Shown here: positions 17,680 to 25,882 of the stretch, piece after piece
Position numbering within the stretch: position 1 is the first letter of the stretch
How the letters are laid out: each line of letters starts with the position of its first letter
Source: Saccharomonospora marina XMU15
GTDB taxonomy: Bacteria > Actinomycetota > Actinomycetes > Mycobacteriales > Pseudonocardiaceae
Length of the DNA: 64,000 nucleotides
Reading direction: 5' to 3'
Assembly (NCBI RefSeq): GCF_000244955.1
Contig: NZ_CM001439.1
Span: forward strand, 434,001 to 498,000
Notes under the pieces: generated by a model
Told to the model about the DNA's origin: nothing
The model's database searches: none
The model's input: the letters and a program-made list of their open reading frames with translations, nothing else
Translations under genes and position numbers: made by a program

Positions 17680-19214
17680 CTATCCCAAAGACGGCTGCCG
17701 AGGCTAAACAGCTTGTCGACAAGCTGTGGAGCTACTGTCACGTGCTGCGCCATGATGGCGTTTCGACGATCGACTATGTCGATCAGCTCACGCTTCTCCT
17801 GTTCCTCAAAATGGCGCAAGAGCGTGCGGAGCGGAAGGCTTTCGGTGGCGGCAAGGAGATCGTCCCCAAGCACCTGAGTTGGCAGACGCTCGTGGATTCG
17901 GACGCCGACGAGCTGCGCCACACCTACGAAAACATTCTCGAACAACTCGGCAAGAAGCCGGACACCGCGCTCGGGCTTATCTACCACGGTGCGGAGAGCA
18001 AGATCCGCAACGCTGCCACCCTCAAGAGGTTGGTCGTGGACCTGATTGACTCCGTGAACTGGTCCGGAACGGGCGTGGATATCAAGGGTGATGCATACGA
18101 GGCGCTATTGGAGAAAGGCGCTGAGGACATCAAGTCCGGTGCCGGCCAGTACTTCACTCCCCGCTCCCTCATCGACGTGATCGTGCGATGCGTGAAGCCG
18201 CGCCCGGACGACACCATCGTCGACCCCGCTTGTGGCACCGGTGGCTTTCTACTTTCCGCGCACGATTACATCCAGCGGGAACACGGTGAGACTCTCACCA
18301 AGGAAGAAGCCCAGCACCTGCGCAATGGGGGTATTTCCGGCGTCGAGCTTGTGCACGGTACGGCCCGGCTCGCGCAGATGAACCTGCTGCTCCACGGCAT
18401 CGGTGAGGCAGGTGGCAAGGCGTTGATCGATGTCCGGGACGCGCTGGCGAGGCCGCCAAGGGCTGACGAACGCGCGAGCCTGGTGCTGGCAAATCCGCCG
18501 TTTGGTCGAAAGTCCGGGTTCACCAGTATCGACGAGTTCGGCAAGGTCACCCGCGAAGACGTCAGCTACGACCGCAGCGACTTCTGGGTCACCACCAGCA
18601 ACAAACAGCTCAACTTCGTCCAGCACATCGCGAAGCTGCTCACCGTGGACGGCCGCGCCGCGGTCGTTGTGCCTGACAACGTGCTGTTCGAAGGCGGTGC
18701 TGGCGAGACGCTGCGCCGGAAGTTGCTCAAGGAATGTGACGTACACACCCTGCTGCGGCTACCCACTGGCATCTTCTACGCGGGCGGGGTCAAGGCGAAC
18801 GTGTTGTTCTTCGACGCCAAGCGTGCACGCCCCGAGAAGCCGTGGACGGACAAGCTGTGGGTGTACGACTTCCGCACCGGCGAGCACTTCACGTTGCGGC
18901 AGAACAAGCTCCAGGCGCACCACCTCGACGACTTCGTGCGGTGCTACAAGCCTGATGACCGGCACAACCGCACCGAGACTGAGCGGTTCAAAGCGTTTAC
19001 CCACGATGAACTGGTTGCCCGCGACAAGGCGAACCTCGACATCACGTGGTTACGTGATCCGGATCTCGACGATGGAGAGAACCTCCAGCCGCCCGAGGTC
19101 ATCGCGCAGGAAATCGTCGATGACCTGCAAGCCGCGCTCACCGAGTTCGCCTCCGTCGCCGAAGCCCTTCAACTCGCCAAAGCCGAGCGAGAAGGCCAGG
19201 TGGAGGACGACTGA
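17676..19214 (+). CDS. hsdM: Type I restriction-modification adenine methyltransferase subunit
   Basis: HsdM is an N6-adenine DNA methyltransferase. The 512 residues hold an N-terminal HsdM_N helical domain (about 1-150) and an N6_Mtase domain with the SAM-binding 'DPACGTGGFLL' (about 182) and catalytic 'NPPFG' (about 272). It begins with a GTG overlapping the hsdS stop. The gene order R-S-M is unusual because M normally precedes or directly adjoins S with R at one end; here S is in the middle. All three genes are intact, so the system is probably active. Confidence 0.95.
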   Translation: MTIPKTAAEAKQLVDKLWSYCHVLRHDGVSTIDYVDQLTLLLFLKMAQERAERKAFGGGKEIVPKHLSWQTLVDSDADELRHTYENILEQLGKKPDTALGLIYHGAESKIRNAATLKRLVVDLIDSVNWSGTGVDIKGDAYEALLEKGAEDIKSGAGQYFTPRSLIDVIVRCVKPRPDDTIVDPACGTGGFLLSAHDYIQREHGETLTKEEAQHLRNGGISGVELVHGTARLAQMNLLLHGIGEAGGKALIDVRDALARPPRADERASLVLANPPFGRKSGFTSIDEFGKVTREDVSYDRSDFWVTTSNKQLNFVQHIAKLLTVDGRAAVVVPDNVLFEGGAGETLRRKLLKECDVHTLLRLPTGIFYAGGVKANVLFFDAKRARPEKPWTDKLWVYDFRTGEHFTLRQNKLQAHHLDDFVRCYKPDDRHNRTETERFKAFTHDELVARDKANLDITWLRDPDLDDGENLQPPEVIAQEIVDDLQAALTEFASVAEALQLAKAEREGQVEDD

Positions 19215-19228
19215 GACCGGTCCGACGC

Positions 19229-19954
19229 TCAGACGTTGCTCTGTTGGCGCAAGCGCGCCGCGAGTGCGGGAATCGCGGCGATCTTCTCCGCCGGGAGGTC
19301 GTCCCAGAGCAGGCCGCTCGGTCGTCGCGGTTCGTCGCACCTGATCACGGTTGTGGGGGTCACGATGATGTCCACGCTGAAGTCGTGCCTGGTTTCGGGT
19401 AGGTCGTCGTCGATGACCTGCAGGTCGTGCACGGTGGTCACGATCGTCGTCTCGGGTCCAATCAGCCCGGCTTCCTGGAGGAATGCGACCTCGATGTCGG
19501 AGTATCCGGCTCCTTTGCCGAGGCGCACGCCGTGGCGGTTCACGGCGACGCTTCCGCACACGATGAGGTCCACCGGACGCATACTGTCCACGTCGACGGC
19601 CTGACCGACCTTGGCCGCGGCTCCCTTGTCGGCGGCCTCGGCGGGCGAGACGGGCAAGGTGTCCGGATCGAGCAGGTAGAAGGGCCTCGGCTCGGCGAGC
19701 TTCGGCACCGCCATGTAGACCAGCTTGCCTTCGTCGAGAGCGCGGGCGCGCACCGGCTGTTGCGCTGTGTCAGGCACCGCTTTGACGATCTTGGCGGACT
19801 GCCATTCCGGCAGCTCCGCGAGCCTGTCGGCGGCTTCGTCCGCGCCGAAGAAGGCGGGAATCCGGCCGTGCACACCAGCCGGTGCGGCACGGTGTTCCTC
19901 CAGCAGCGCCCACACGTGCTCGCGGACAGCTCGTTTCTTCTCATCCACGGTCAT
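19229..19954 (-). CDS. 5-formyltetrahydrofolate cyclo-ligase-like protein
   Basis: This 241-residue protein matches the 5-FTHF cyclo-ligase/MTHFSD fold: 'VREHVWALLEEH' at the N-terminus and, most tellingly, the loop 'GVRLGKGAGYSDIE' followed by 'TIVTTVHDLQVI' and 'HDFSVDIIVTPTTVI'. The canonical enzyme converts 5-formyl-THF to 5,10-methenyl-THF with ATP. This longer variant (canonical about 190) is closer to the MTHFSD-like group, whose substrate is not established. It lies 12 bases downstream of the XRE-TPR regulator in the same operon and faces hsdM tail to tail. Its presence in a mobile cassette suggests a role with the adjacent sugar-type genes rather than general folate metabolism. Confidence 0.82.
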   Translation of the reverse strand: MTVDEKKRAVREHVWALLEEHRAAPAGVHGRIPAFFGADEAADRLAELPEWQSAKIVKAVPDTAQQPVRARALDEGKLVYMAVPKLAEPRPFYLLDPDTLPVSPAEAADKGAAAKVGQAVDVDSMRPVDLIVCGSVAVNRHGVRLGKGAGYSDIEVAFLQEAGLIGPETTIVTTVHDLQVIDDDLPETRHDFSVDIIVTPTTVIRCDEPRRPSGLLWDDLPAEKIAAIPALAARLRQQSNV

Positions 19955-19966
19955 CGCCGCTGCTCC

Positions 19967-21130
19967 TCACGCCGTCATCAGGGTCATCACCCGGTCGTAC
20001 ACGTCCTGGACCAGGTCCACGTTCCGCCATGGTCGGAGTTCCCGGCAAGCACTGAAGACGATGTTCAGCCCGCCCCCGCCCCGCGTTGCCTCGACGACAT
20101 CCACGGCCCGATGCAACGCACCCACCGCCTCATCGAGGCGGCGTTGCCGGAGGTACGCGAGAGCAAGGTTGCCGAGGACGATGGCCTGGGACTTCGAGCG
20201 GTCGCGGAGCTGGTGAGCGGTCGTTTCCAGGATCGGCTGAGCGAGTTTCGGTTTGCCGAGGAAGAGGTAGCAAGATCCGGCGAGTCTCCCCGGCTGTGTT
20301 GGGGAGAACAGGTTGAGCGCCGCGTCGGCCTCGCCGATCCGCTCAATCCGGGAGTCAGCGTCCCTGAGCGCCCGTTCGCAGTCGCGTTGACGGCCGAGCA
20401 TCGCGTAGGCCTCCGCTGTGTGCAGCAGCGCGAGTCCCGCAAGCACGTGGCTGCTCCCCGCTACCACTTCGGTTGTTCGCATGGTGAGCTGGAGCCCGGT
20501 CTCAGGAGCTCTTTCGCCGTAGAGCGCCACGAAGCTCTTCCGTAGGAGCGCGCGGCCTTCCGCTGTCGGGTCCCGAAGCCGCTGCGCGGCCGTGATCGCC
20601 TGGTCGAAGTAGTCGTGTGCGGTCGCGTGGTCCCGGCGCTGGGACGCGTCCCAGACGAGTTGCCCCATGAGCGTGGCGGCCTCGGCCTCGACGGCGAGGA
20701 GCTCGTGTCGAACCCGGTGGTTCGACACGTTGGCCCGCAGAAACGCGACCTGGCCGAGACAGTGTCCTGTGCGTGCGAGAAGCGACGTTGACGGCGCGCT
20801 ATCGTAACGCTCGTCGAGGTCGTGTACCTCGTCTCTGAGGTCGGCTACGGTCCGAAGGTCCGCGGCTGCTGGGTTCCGCAGCGAGTAGTCGACGCGGTCA
20901 TTGGTCGCCGGCTCGTCGTCACCTGCCAGCAGCTCTTCGAGCTGTTCCGGTGACACCTGCAGGCACTGCGCCAGTTTCGGCCGTAACCAAGGTTGTGGCC
21001 CCTCTTCGGTCTCGCCGCTTTCCCACCGCCGAATCGTCTTGGGGTCCACTCCCAATCGTTCGGCGAGAGACTCTTGGCTGAACCCTTGCGATTTGCGTCG
21101 CTTCGCGAGTCGACGCCGTCTGGTCGCCAC
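19967..21130 (-). CDS. XRE-family regulator with C-terminal TPR repeats
   Basis: The 387-residue protein has an N-terminal XRE HTH ('SQESLAERLGVDPKTIRRWE', about residues 15-70) and a long helical TPR-like region with repeat-like 'LLHTAEAYAMLGRQRDCERA' and 'LGNLALAYLRQRRLDEAVGA'. Similar proteins occur widely in actinobacteria as local regulators, where the TPR part senses a peptide or small ligand. GTG 21130 is chosen because GGGGGAGG precedes it by 5 bases; a TTG at 21181 would start inside the operator-like repeats. It is divergent from the cargo genes and likely controls both transcripts. Confidence 0.88.
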   Translation of the reverse strand: MATRRRRLAKRRKSQGFSQESLAERLGVDPKTIRRWESGETEEGPQPWLRPKLAQCLQVSPEQLEELLAGDDEPATNDRVDYSLRNPAAADLRTVADLRDEVHDLDERYDSAPSTSLLARTGHCLGQVAFLRANVSNHRVRHELLAVEAEAATLMGQLVWDASQRRDHATAHDYFDQAITAAQRLRDPTAEGRALLRKSFVALYGERAPETGLQLTMRTTEVVAGSSHVLAGLALLHTAEAYAMLGRQRDCERALRDADSRIERIGEADAALNLFSPTQPGRLAGSCYLFLGKPKLAQPILETTAHQLRDRSKSQAIVLGNLALAYLRQRRLDEAVGALHRAVDVVEATRGGGGLNIVFSACRELRPWRNVDLVQDVYDRVMTLMTA

Positions 21131-21181
21131 GTCCACCTCCCCCGCCGATGTTGGTGTGTCGTCCCCGGTCAGCACACCCAA

Positions 21182-21210
21182 TGTCCGGTTCTTGTCCGGA
21201 AATTGTCCGG
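21182..21210. promoter_or_regulatory. Three TGTCCGG repeats at 11-bp spacing in the divergent promoter region
   Basis: TGTCCGG starts at 21182, 21193 and 21204 ('TTGTCCGG' for the last two with AT-rich spacers). The 11-bp period puts all three on one face of the helix, as expected for cooperative regulator binding. They lie between the XRE-TPR gene and the first cargo gene. Confidence 0.5.
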
Positions 21211-21300
21211 AGCACGCCCTGTGCTGGCCTGATTACGGCCGGTTGTATCAGAGCCTACGGCCGTCCACGGTCGCTCGACAACGGTGACAGGAGGCGCCCC

Positions 21301-21498
21301 GTGACCAGCCAGAACTCTCACCGCTCCGAGGTGGTTCATGATTCCCTCCGCGTGTTCCTCGACGATCTCGCCACACGTGCGGCCGTCGTTCTCAGCGAGC
21401 ACATCGACGCCGGAAACCACTGCGCGGCATGTGGGCTGACGTGGCCGTGCTCCCGTGCCGTGTTGGCCGATCACAACCTCGAGATGGCTCACCCGTGA
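21301..21498 (+). CDS. Small Cys/His-rich protein, first gene of the cargo operon
   Basis: This 65-residue protein begins at GTG 21301 with GGAGG 5-6 bases upstream. Its C-terminal half ('HCAACGLTWPCSRAVLADHN') has C-x-x-C, a further Cys and two flanking His residues, so it may bind a metal. Similar small proteins are often found next to XRE regulators in actinobacteria. The stop overlaps the next gene's GTG by 4 bases. Function unknown. Confidence 0.7.
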   Translation: MTSQNSHRSEVVHDSLRVFLDDLATRAAVVLSEHIDAGNHCAACGLTWPCSRAVLADHNLEMAHP

Positions 21499-22238
21499 CT
21501 CCATCAAGCCGGCAGGACCGGCGACGCCAGTACCCCGACGCTCGTCGCCGGTCCTGCCTCCCAGGCGAATTGGACTTCCAGCCCAAAACCGGGTCCCTTG
21601 GAGGCTCGCTCGGCCCGCCCAGAAGCAGAACGCCAAGCGCAGAGGCGTCGATATCGGAGGACGGGCTCCTCCTTGTTGCTGGTCCGAGTGCGATCTCGTG
21701 CGCACAGCTTCTCGTGCAGGCACACGCCCGGGACTGGCGGCTCGACCAGCGTTGTGCGAACACCGCCAGCGGTGTCGTGGGTGAGTTCGTTGCGCACTCC
21801 ATCGCGGCGATGGGTACCGCCGATCCAGGTTCGTCCCACGGCGGCGAGCCCGCACGGTCCGGACTGATAGCCGTTCGGTTGCGTCTCATGGCACGGTCGC
21901 TGGTTGTCCAAGTCTGGGACAACCACGAATCGGCGCCGACGTCACTCTCCGAAAATCCCTTCCAGGCTGACATCGAGGACTGGGGCTACGACCTACCCCG
22001 TCCTGGTCGACGCGTTGTCTGGTGCGCCATCACCAGGCGGAACAGGGGCATCGACGACACGGTGCGACTGTCTCCGGTGCTACCGCGCCGTGAACGGAAG
22101 AGGTATCCGGAACCGCGCGTTCTGATCAATCCACTGCGTGACATCAGGTTGCTGCAACGTGTTCTCGACGGACTTCGCTCGCTCGACCGAAGCGCTGGGA
22201 AGGAAACGAATGCCGACCACCTCAGAAGGGCGGGATAA
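21495..22238 (+). CDS. GHKL (HATPase_c_2)-like protein with degenerate N box
   Basis: The 247-residue product resembles the anti-sigma/Streptomyces-type HATPase_c_2 proteins: a helix 'SGVVGEFVAHSIAAMG' at the place of the ATPase N box (usually E-L-V-x-N-A), then 'LIAVRLRLMARSLVVQVWDN' (the G1/D strand pattern V-W-D) and 'DWGYDLPRPGRRVVWCAI' (usual W-G ... G-K-x-V-W end). The N-box Asn is replaced by His, and the glycine-rich lid is missing or short, so ATP binding is doubtful. It may be a protein-protein switch. The first 80 residues are low complexity and the true start could be later; GTG 21495 is supported by the 4-base overlap. Confidence 0.6.
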   Translation: MTPSSRQDRRRQYPDARRRSCLPGELDFQPKTGSLGGSLGPPRSRTPSAEASISEDGLLLVAGPSAISCAQLLVQAHARDWRLDQRCANTASGVVGEFVAHSIAAMGTADPGSSHGGEPARSGLIAVRLRLMARSLVVQVWDNHESAPTSLSENPFQADIEDWGYDLPRPGRRVVWCAITRRNRGIDDTVRLSPVLPRRERKRYPEPRVLINPLRDIRLLQRVLDGLRSLDRSAGKETNADHLRRAG

Positions 22239-22321
22239 CTCTGGAAAGGCAACCGTTGTTCGGCCGTCGACCATGGTTCGCGTTCTCTGGGAGAAAGTGT
22301 TCGCGAGAGGGAAAACCATAC

Positions 22322-23368
22322 ATGAGTGACTTGTTGCGACTTCCGCTCGCCACCAAGGGAGACCGGTCGAGAAGTGCTACGAAACTTCGAGCAGCTGTGG
22401 TCGGGCTCGGCAAGCAAGCTCTTGAGGACCATGTACCGGGCCTGCTGGGTTCGGACGCGGCGGAGCTGGTCGCGATCTGCGACGAGAACGACGCGGTCCT
22501 GCGCGAGCAGCAGTACAGGCTCCAGGTCAACGGCTACGCCAACGTGGAGGCGATGTTCGACGCTGAACAGCTCGACTTCGTCGTCGTGTGTGTCCCGCAC
22601 GATGCGGGACGGCAGATCATCGAGGCCGCGGCCGGCCGAGGAATTCATGTGCTCAAGGAAAAGCCCTTCGCAACGACCTTGTCCGAGGCCAAGGAGCTCG
22701 CGAAGGAATGTGAGCGCGCCGGCATTCATCTCATGGTGACGCTTCAGCGGCGGTTCAATCCCATCTATACGAGCTTCCACCAACTCGCGGACCAGATCGG
22801 CACCCCGTTCGTGGTCGATGCGGCGTACACACTGCACATCGCCGACCCGTCCGAAGGTTGGCGCGGCCATGTCAACCGAGCGGGCGGCGGGTGCGTGATC
22901 GACATGGGCTACCACCTGGTCGACATGCTGCTGTGGTACTTCGGCCTCCCCGACCGAATCCTCGCGGACATGTCGATCAACGCGCGTCCGGACCGTGACT
23001 ACGACGCCGAGGACACCGCTCTCATCCACTTCTCCTACGACAGCGGCCTCTACGGATCACTCCTGCTGTCCCGGTTCATCGGGCCGAAGACCGAACAGAT
23101 CAGGCTCGTCGGCTCGAAAGGGATCGTGCACCTCGAACGCGGACGTATCCAGCGGCTCACCAACGACGGCGAGGTCGTGGAGTCACTGGCACGCGAGCAA
23201 GCGTGGCCATCGGCGGCCGTGTCCCAGGTCAACCACTTCTGCCGTGTCGTGGAAGGGCTGCGACCGAACGTCAGCGGCCCTCGCGAAAACCTCGCCCACC
23301 TGAGCTTCATCCAGGGCTGTTACGAGTCCGCCCGCACCCGAACCCACGTGAACCCGAAGGAGCTGTGA
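22322..23368 (+). CDS. Gfo/Idh/MocA-family NAD(P)-dependent dehydrogenase
   Basis: The 348-residue protein has the N-terminal Rossmann motif 'AAVVGLGKQALEDHVPGLL', the 'VVVCVPHDAGRQIIEAA' strand, the catalytic-site 'HVLKEKPFATT' (E-K-P with the conserved Lys) and the C-terminal domain with 'GGGCVIDMGYHLVDMLLWYF', where the D-x-G-x-H motif provides the catalytic His. Family members oxidize sugar or inositol hydroxyls to ketones. With the aminotransferase next door, oxidation of a sugar OH followed by transamination to an amino group is the straightforward prediction. ATG 22322 follows a GAGAGGGAAAA stretch; the open frame starts at 22256. Confidence 0.92.
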   Translation: MSDLLRLPLATKGDRSRSATKLRAAVVGLGKQALEDHVPGLLGSDAAELVAICDENDAVLREQQYRLQVNGYANVEAMFDAEQLDFVVVCVPHDAGRQIIEAAAGRGIHVLKEKPFATTLSEAKELAKECERAGIHLMVTLQRRFNPIYTSFHQLADQIGTPFVVDAAYTLHIADPSEGWRGHVNRAGGGCVIDMGYHLVDMLLWYFGLPDRILADMSINARPDRDYDAEDTALIHFSYDSGLYGSLLLSRFIGPKTEQIRLVGSKGIVHLERGRIQRLTNDGEVVESLAREQAWPSAAVSQVNHFCRVVEGLRPNVSGPRENLAHLSFIQGCYESARTRTHVNPKEL

Positions 23369-24625
23369 GTGAAGACGCTTGCCGTCAACGGTGGCACACC
23401 GGTGATCACGGAGCCGGGACCCCATTTCACCTGGCCGCCGATCACCCCGCACACCACCAAGGCAGTACTCGACCAGTTGGAGACCTCCGTCTCCATCTAC
23501 GACCGCTCAGGCGTCATCGCCGAGCTGGAGGACGCGCTCAAGGACTACTTCGGCGTGCGCCATGCGGTACTCACCAGCTCCGGGACCGCGGCGATCCACT
23601 CGGCCTACGCGGCCGCTTACGTCGAGCCCGGCGACGAAGTGATCGTCCCCGCCTACACGTTCCTCGCCACTGCGACGCCACTGCTGCACCTGGGCGCGAT
23701 TCCCGTACTCGCCGACAGCGACGAGACGGGCAACGTCTCGGTGGCGGATGTCGAGGAGCGCATCACCGACAAGACGACAGCGATCATGGCAACCCACCTC
23801 TGGGGCCTTCCCGCGGTGGTCGACCAGCTGCGCCAGTTGGCGGACGAACACGGCCTGCTCTTTCTTGAGGATGCCTCCCACGCTCACGGCGCGACCGTGG
23901 CGGACCGGAAGGTCGGCACGTTCGGTCACATCGCCGCCTTCTCGATGAACGGGCCGAAACCCCTCTCCGCCGGTGAGGGCGGCTTCGCGCTGACGGATGA
24001 CGACGAGCTGTTCTACCGCCTGCTTCTGCACGGCCACTACAACAAGCGATGCCGCACCGAGATCCCCACCCAGCATCTGGCCCACCGCTATGCGGTCACC
24101 GGTATGGGGCTCAAGTTTCGTATCCATCCGCTCGCCGCGAGCATCGCCCTCGACCAGCTCGCCAACCTCGACGAGTACCTGACCGGCCGGCAATGCATCG
24201 CCGACTACCTCTGCCGCGAGCTGGCTCAGCTCCCCGGCCTTGCTGTACCTGCTGTACCCGCGGATACGCGGCCCGCTTGGTACGGACTGCCGCTGACCTA
24301 CGTACCCGACGAGCTCGGCGGCCTCTCGATCGAGCGCTTCCACCAGGCGCTGCTCGTCGAGGGCCTCGGGGAGATCGACCGGCCCGGCTCGACGTGTCCG
24401 TTGAACCTGCTGCCGCTGTTCCAGGACCCGGATCACATGTTGCCTGGCTACCGGCACGCCAACCGTGTCGCCTACCGCCCGGGCCAGTTCCCGGTGGCGG
24501 AGCAGGTCTGGCGGCACACGCTGAAGCTTCCGGTCTGGCACCGGGAGGAGGACCTTCCCCTCGTCGACCGCTACCTCGAGGGAATCCGCAAAGTAATCGA
24601 CAACCACGAAGAGCTACTAGGGTAG
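23369..24625 (+). CDS. DegT/DnrJ/EryC1/StrS PLP aminotransferase
   Basis: This 418-residue enzyme belongs to the sugar/cyclitol aminotransferase family. It begins 'KTLAVNGGTPVI', a start seen in StrS/AHBA-synthase-type members. 'TSSGTAAIHSAYAAAYVEPG' and 'FLEDASHAHGA' form the cofactor pocket, and 'SMNGPKPLSAGEGGF' carries the PLP-binding Lys before G-E-G-G. The GTG abuts the stop of the dehydrogenase with no gap, so the two are tightly coupled. Together they resemble ketone-forming dehydrogenase plus aminotransferase pairs such as NtdC/NtdA (kanosamine) or RifL/RifK; the exact substrate cannot be told. A decayed relative lies at 30285-30374. Confidence 0.93.
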   Translation: MKTLAVNGGTPVITEPGPHFTWPPITPHTTKAVLDQLETSVSIYDRSGVIAELEDALKDYFGVRHAVLTSSGTAAIHSAYAAAYVEPGDEVIVPAYTFLATATPLLHLGAIPVLADSDETGNVSVADVEERITDKTTAIMATHLWGLPAVVDQLRQLADEHGLLFLEDASHAHGATVADRKVGTFGHIAAFSMNGPKPLSAGEGGFALTDDDELFYRLLLHGHYNKRCRTEIPTQHLAHRYAVTGMGLKFRIHPLAASIALDQLANLDEYLTGRQCIADYLCRELAQLPGLAVPAVPADTRPAWYGLPLTYVPDELGGLSIERFHQALLVEGLGEIDRPGSTCPLNLLPLFQDPDHMLPGYRHANRVAYRPGQFPVAEQVWRHTLKLPVWHREEDLPLVDRYLEGIRKVIDNHEELLG

Positions 24626-24631
24626 GCCAGC

Positions 24632-25081
24632 ATGATCGATGCTTCCGTGCTCGAAGAACTCACCGCTGAAGCCGCGAACGACGGGGTGCAGCAACTCGTT
24701 GTGGGGGCCATCGTGCGGGCGGATGACAAGGTGTTGCTGCTCAAGCGTCCGGCGGACGACTTCATGGGCGGGATCTACGAGTTGCCGAGCGGCAAGGTCG
24801 AAGGGGAGGAGACGCTTGACGCCGCGCTGATCCGAGAGGTGGCCGAGGAGACCGGTCTGACGGTGACCGACATCGTCGCCTACCTGGGCAGTTTCGACTA
24901 CACCTCCGGCAGTGGGAAGAAGAGCCGCCAGTTCAACTTCGCCGTCAGCGTGGCCAGGTCCGAGCCGGTTCGCCTGACCGAACACGACTTGTATCTGTGG
25001 GCCTCACTCGACGAACAGCCCCCGGTGACGGACGCGGTCAAAGAGATCGTCCAAACCTACCGAGGGCTGCACCAGGTGTGA
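24632..25081 (+). CDS. NUDIX hydrolase
   Basis: The 149-residue protein has a complete Nudix box: 'GKVEGEETLDAALIREVAEE' continuing into T-G-L, i.e. G-x5-E-x7-R-E-x-x-E-E-x-G. It hydrolyses a nucleoside diphosphate linked to another moiety. It starts 6 bases after the aminotransferase and is the last gene of the cargo operon. It might act on a nucleotide-activated sugar made by the two upstream enzymes or clean up a by-product; neither can be decided here. Confidence 0.92.
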   Translation: MIDASVLEELTAEAANDGVQQLVVGAIVRADDKVLLLKRPADDFMGGIYELPSGKVEGEETLDAALIREVAEETGLTVTDIVAYLGSFDYTSGSGKKSRQFNFAVSVARSEPVRLTEHDLYLWASLDEQPPVTDAVKEIVQTYRGLHQV

Positions 25082-25096
25082 CCGGTAAGTACGTGG

Positions 25097-25882
25097 TCAC
25101 GGGTGTTCATCAGCTGGACAAGAGCGTGGAAACTCCGGATAATTCTCTCGCTCCGACGTCTCAACCTGGACCGCTTCGCCAGACGTGGCGTCTTGTTTCA
25201 CCAGTGACGCCAGACCGCTCGCCAATCCGAGTACGAGCAGGGGTACGCACGCCACGACCGTGGTGACCGGCCACGGTGCGGTGGTGGTGCCTGCAGCGTC
25301 CATGACGTGGCTGGCGACTTGTGCGCCGCCACCGACGACGAGGCTCGCTGTGAAGGTGCGGCGAGCGAATGTGCGGGTACGCGCGGTGAGTCGGTCGGAG
25401 GCGAGTAGCACCCTGAGCGCGTAGGCGGAGTAGAACTCCACGGACAGCGGTAGCACGACCGCGGTGTTCACGGTGAGCCCGGATCCGATGCCCGGTAGGA
25501 GGTTGATCGGGCCGAAGCCGGTCAGTTCGCCAAGCCGGACCCAGCCACCCCAGATGGCGACAGCCGCGGCCAAGCCGATGACGGCCAGGGGCCAGGGACG
25601 GGGGAGACGAGCGCCTCGGACAGCGGGTGCAGCCTTGTGCAGTGAGGCCGGTCGACCGGTGCTTTCCGGACTTCCGTCAGCGGTTGGTTCGGTTGGCGAC
25701 AGGCTGGCGGCGGTGTTGTTCTCGCTGGCTGTCAGCGTCGCCAGCGCCTTCCGGACGGCGTAATCGGTGGCGCCAGTCAACCGCACCAACGCAGGGCGTC
25801 CCGGCCGTGGCCGACCGGCTCGGCGGGCTGTTTCGATCGCTTGGCGCACCTGAACGACCAGCGCATCATCTGTCGTGGTCAC
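25097..25882 (-). CDS. DUF2637-family membrane protein with N-terminal HTH-like part
   Basis: The first ~60 residues contain a short basic helix pair ('GRPALVRLTGATDYAVRKAL'). From about residue 95 there are four membrane helices with the DUF2637 pattern: 'IWGGWVRLGELTGFGPINLL', 'LPLSVEFYSAYALRVLL', 'GGGAQVASHVMDAAG' and 'APWPVTTVVACVPLLVLGLA'. DUF2637 proteins are typical of actinomycete conjugative elements and probably help plasmid spread or DNA transfer between cells; their precise role is unknown. Its GTG overlaps the stop of the HTH gene by 4 bases. Its presence suggests descent from an AICE-type element. Confidence 0.8.
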   Translation of the reverse strand: MTTTDDALVVQVRQAIETARRAGRPRPGRPALVRLTGATDYAVRKALATLTASENNTAASLSPTEPTADGSPESTGRPASLHKAAPAVRGARLPRPWPLAVIGLAAAVAIWGGWVRLGELTGFGPINLLPGIGSGLTVNTAVVLPLSVEFYSAYALRVLLASDRLTARTRTFARRTFTASLVVGGGAQVASHVMDAAGTTTAPWPVTTVVACVPLLVLGLASGLASLVKQDATSGEAVQVETSERENYPEFPRSCPADEHP

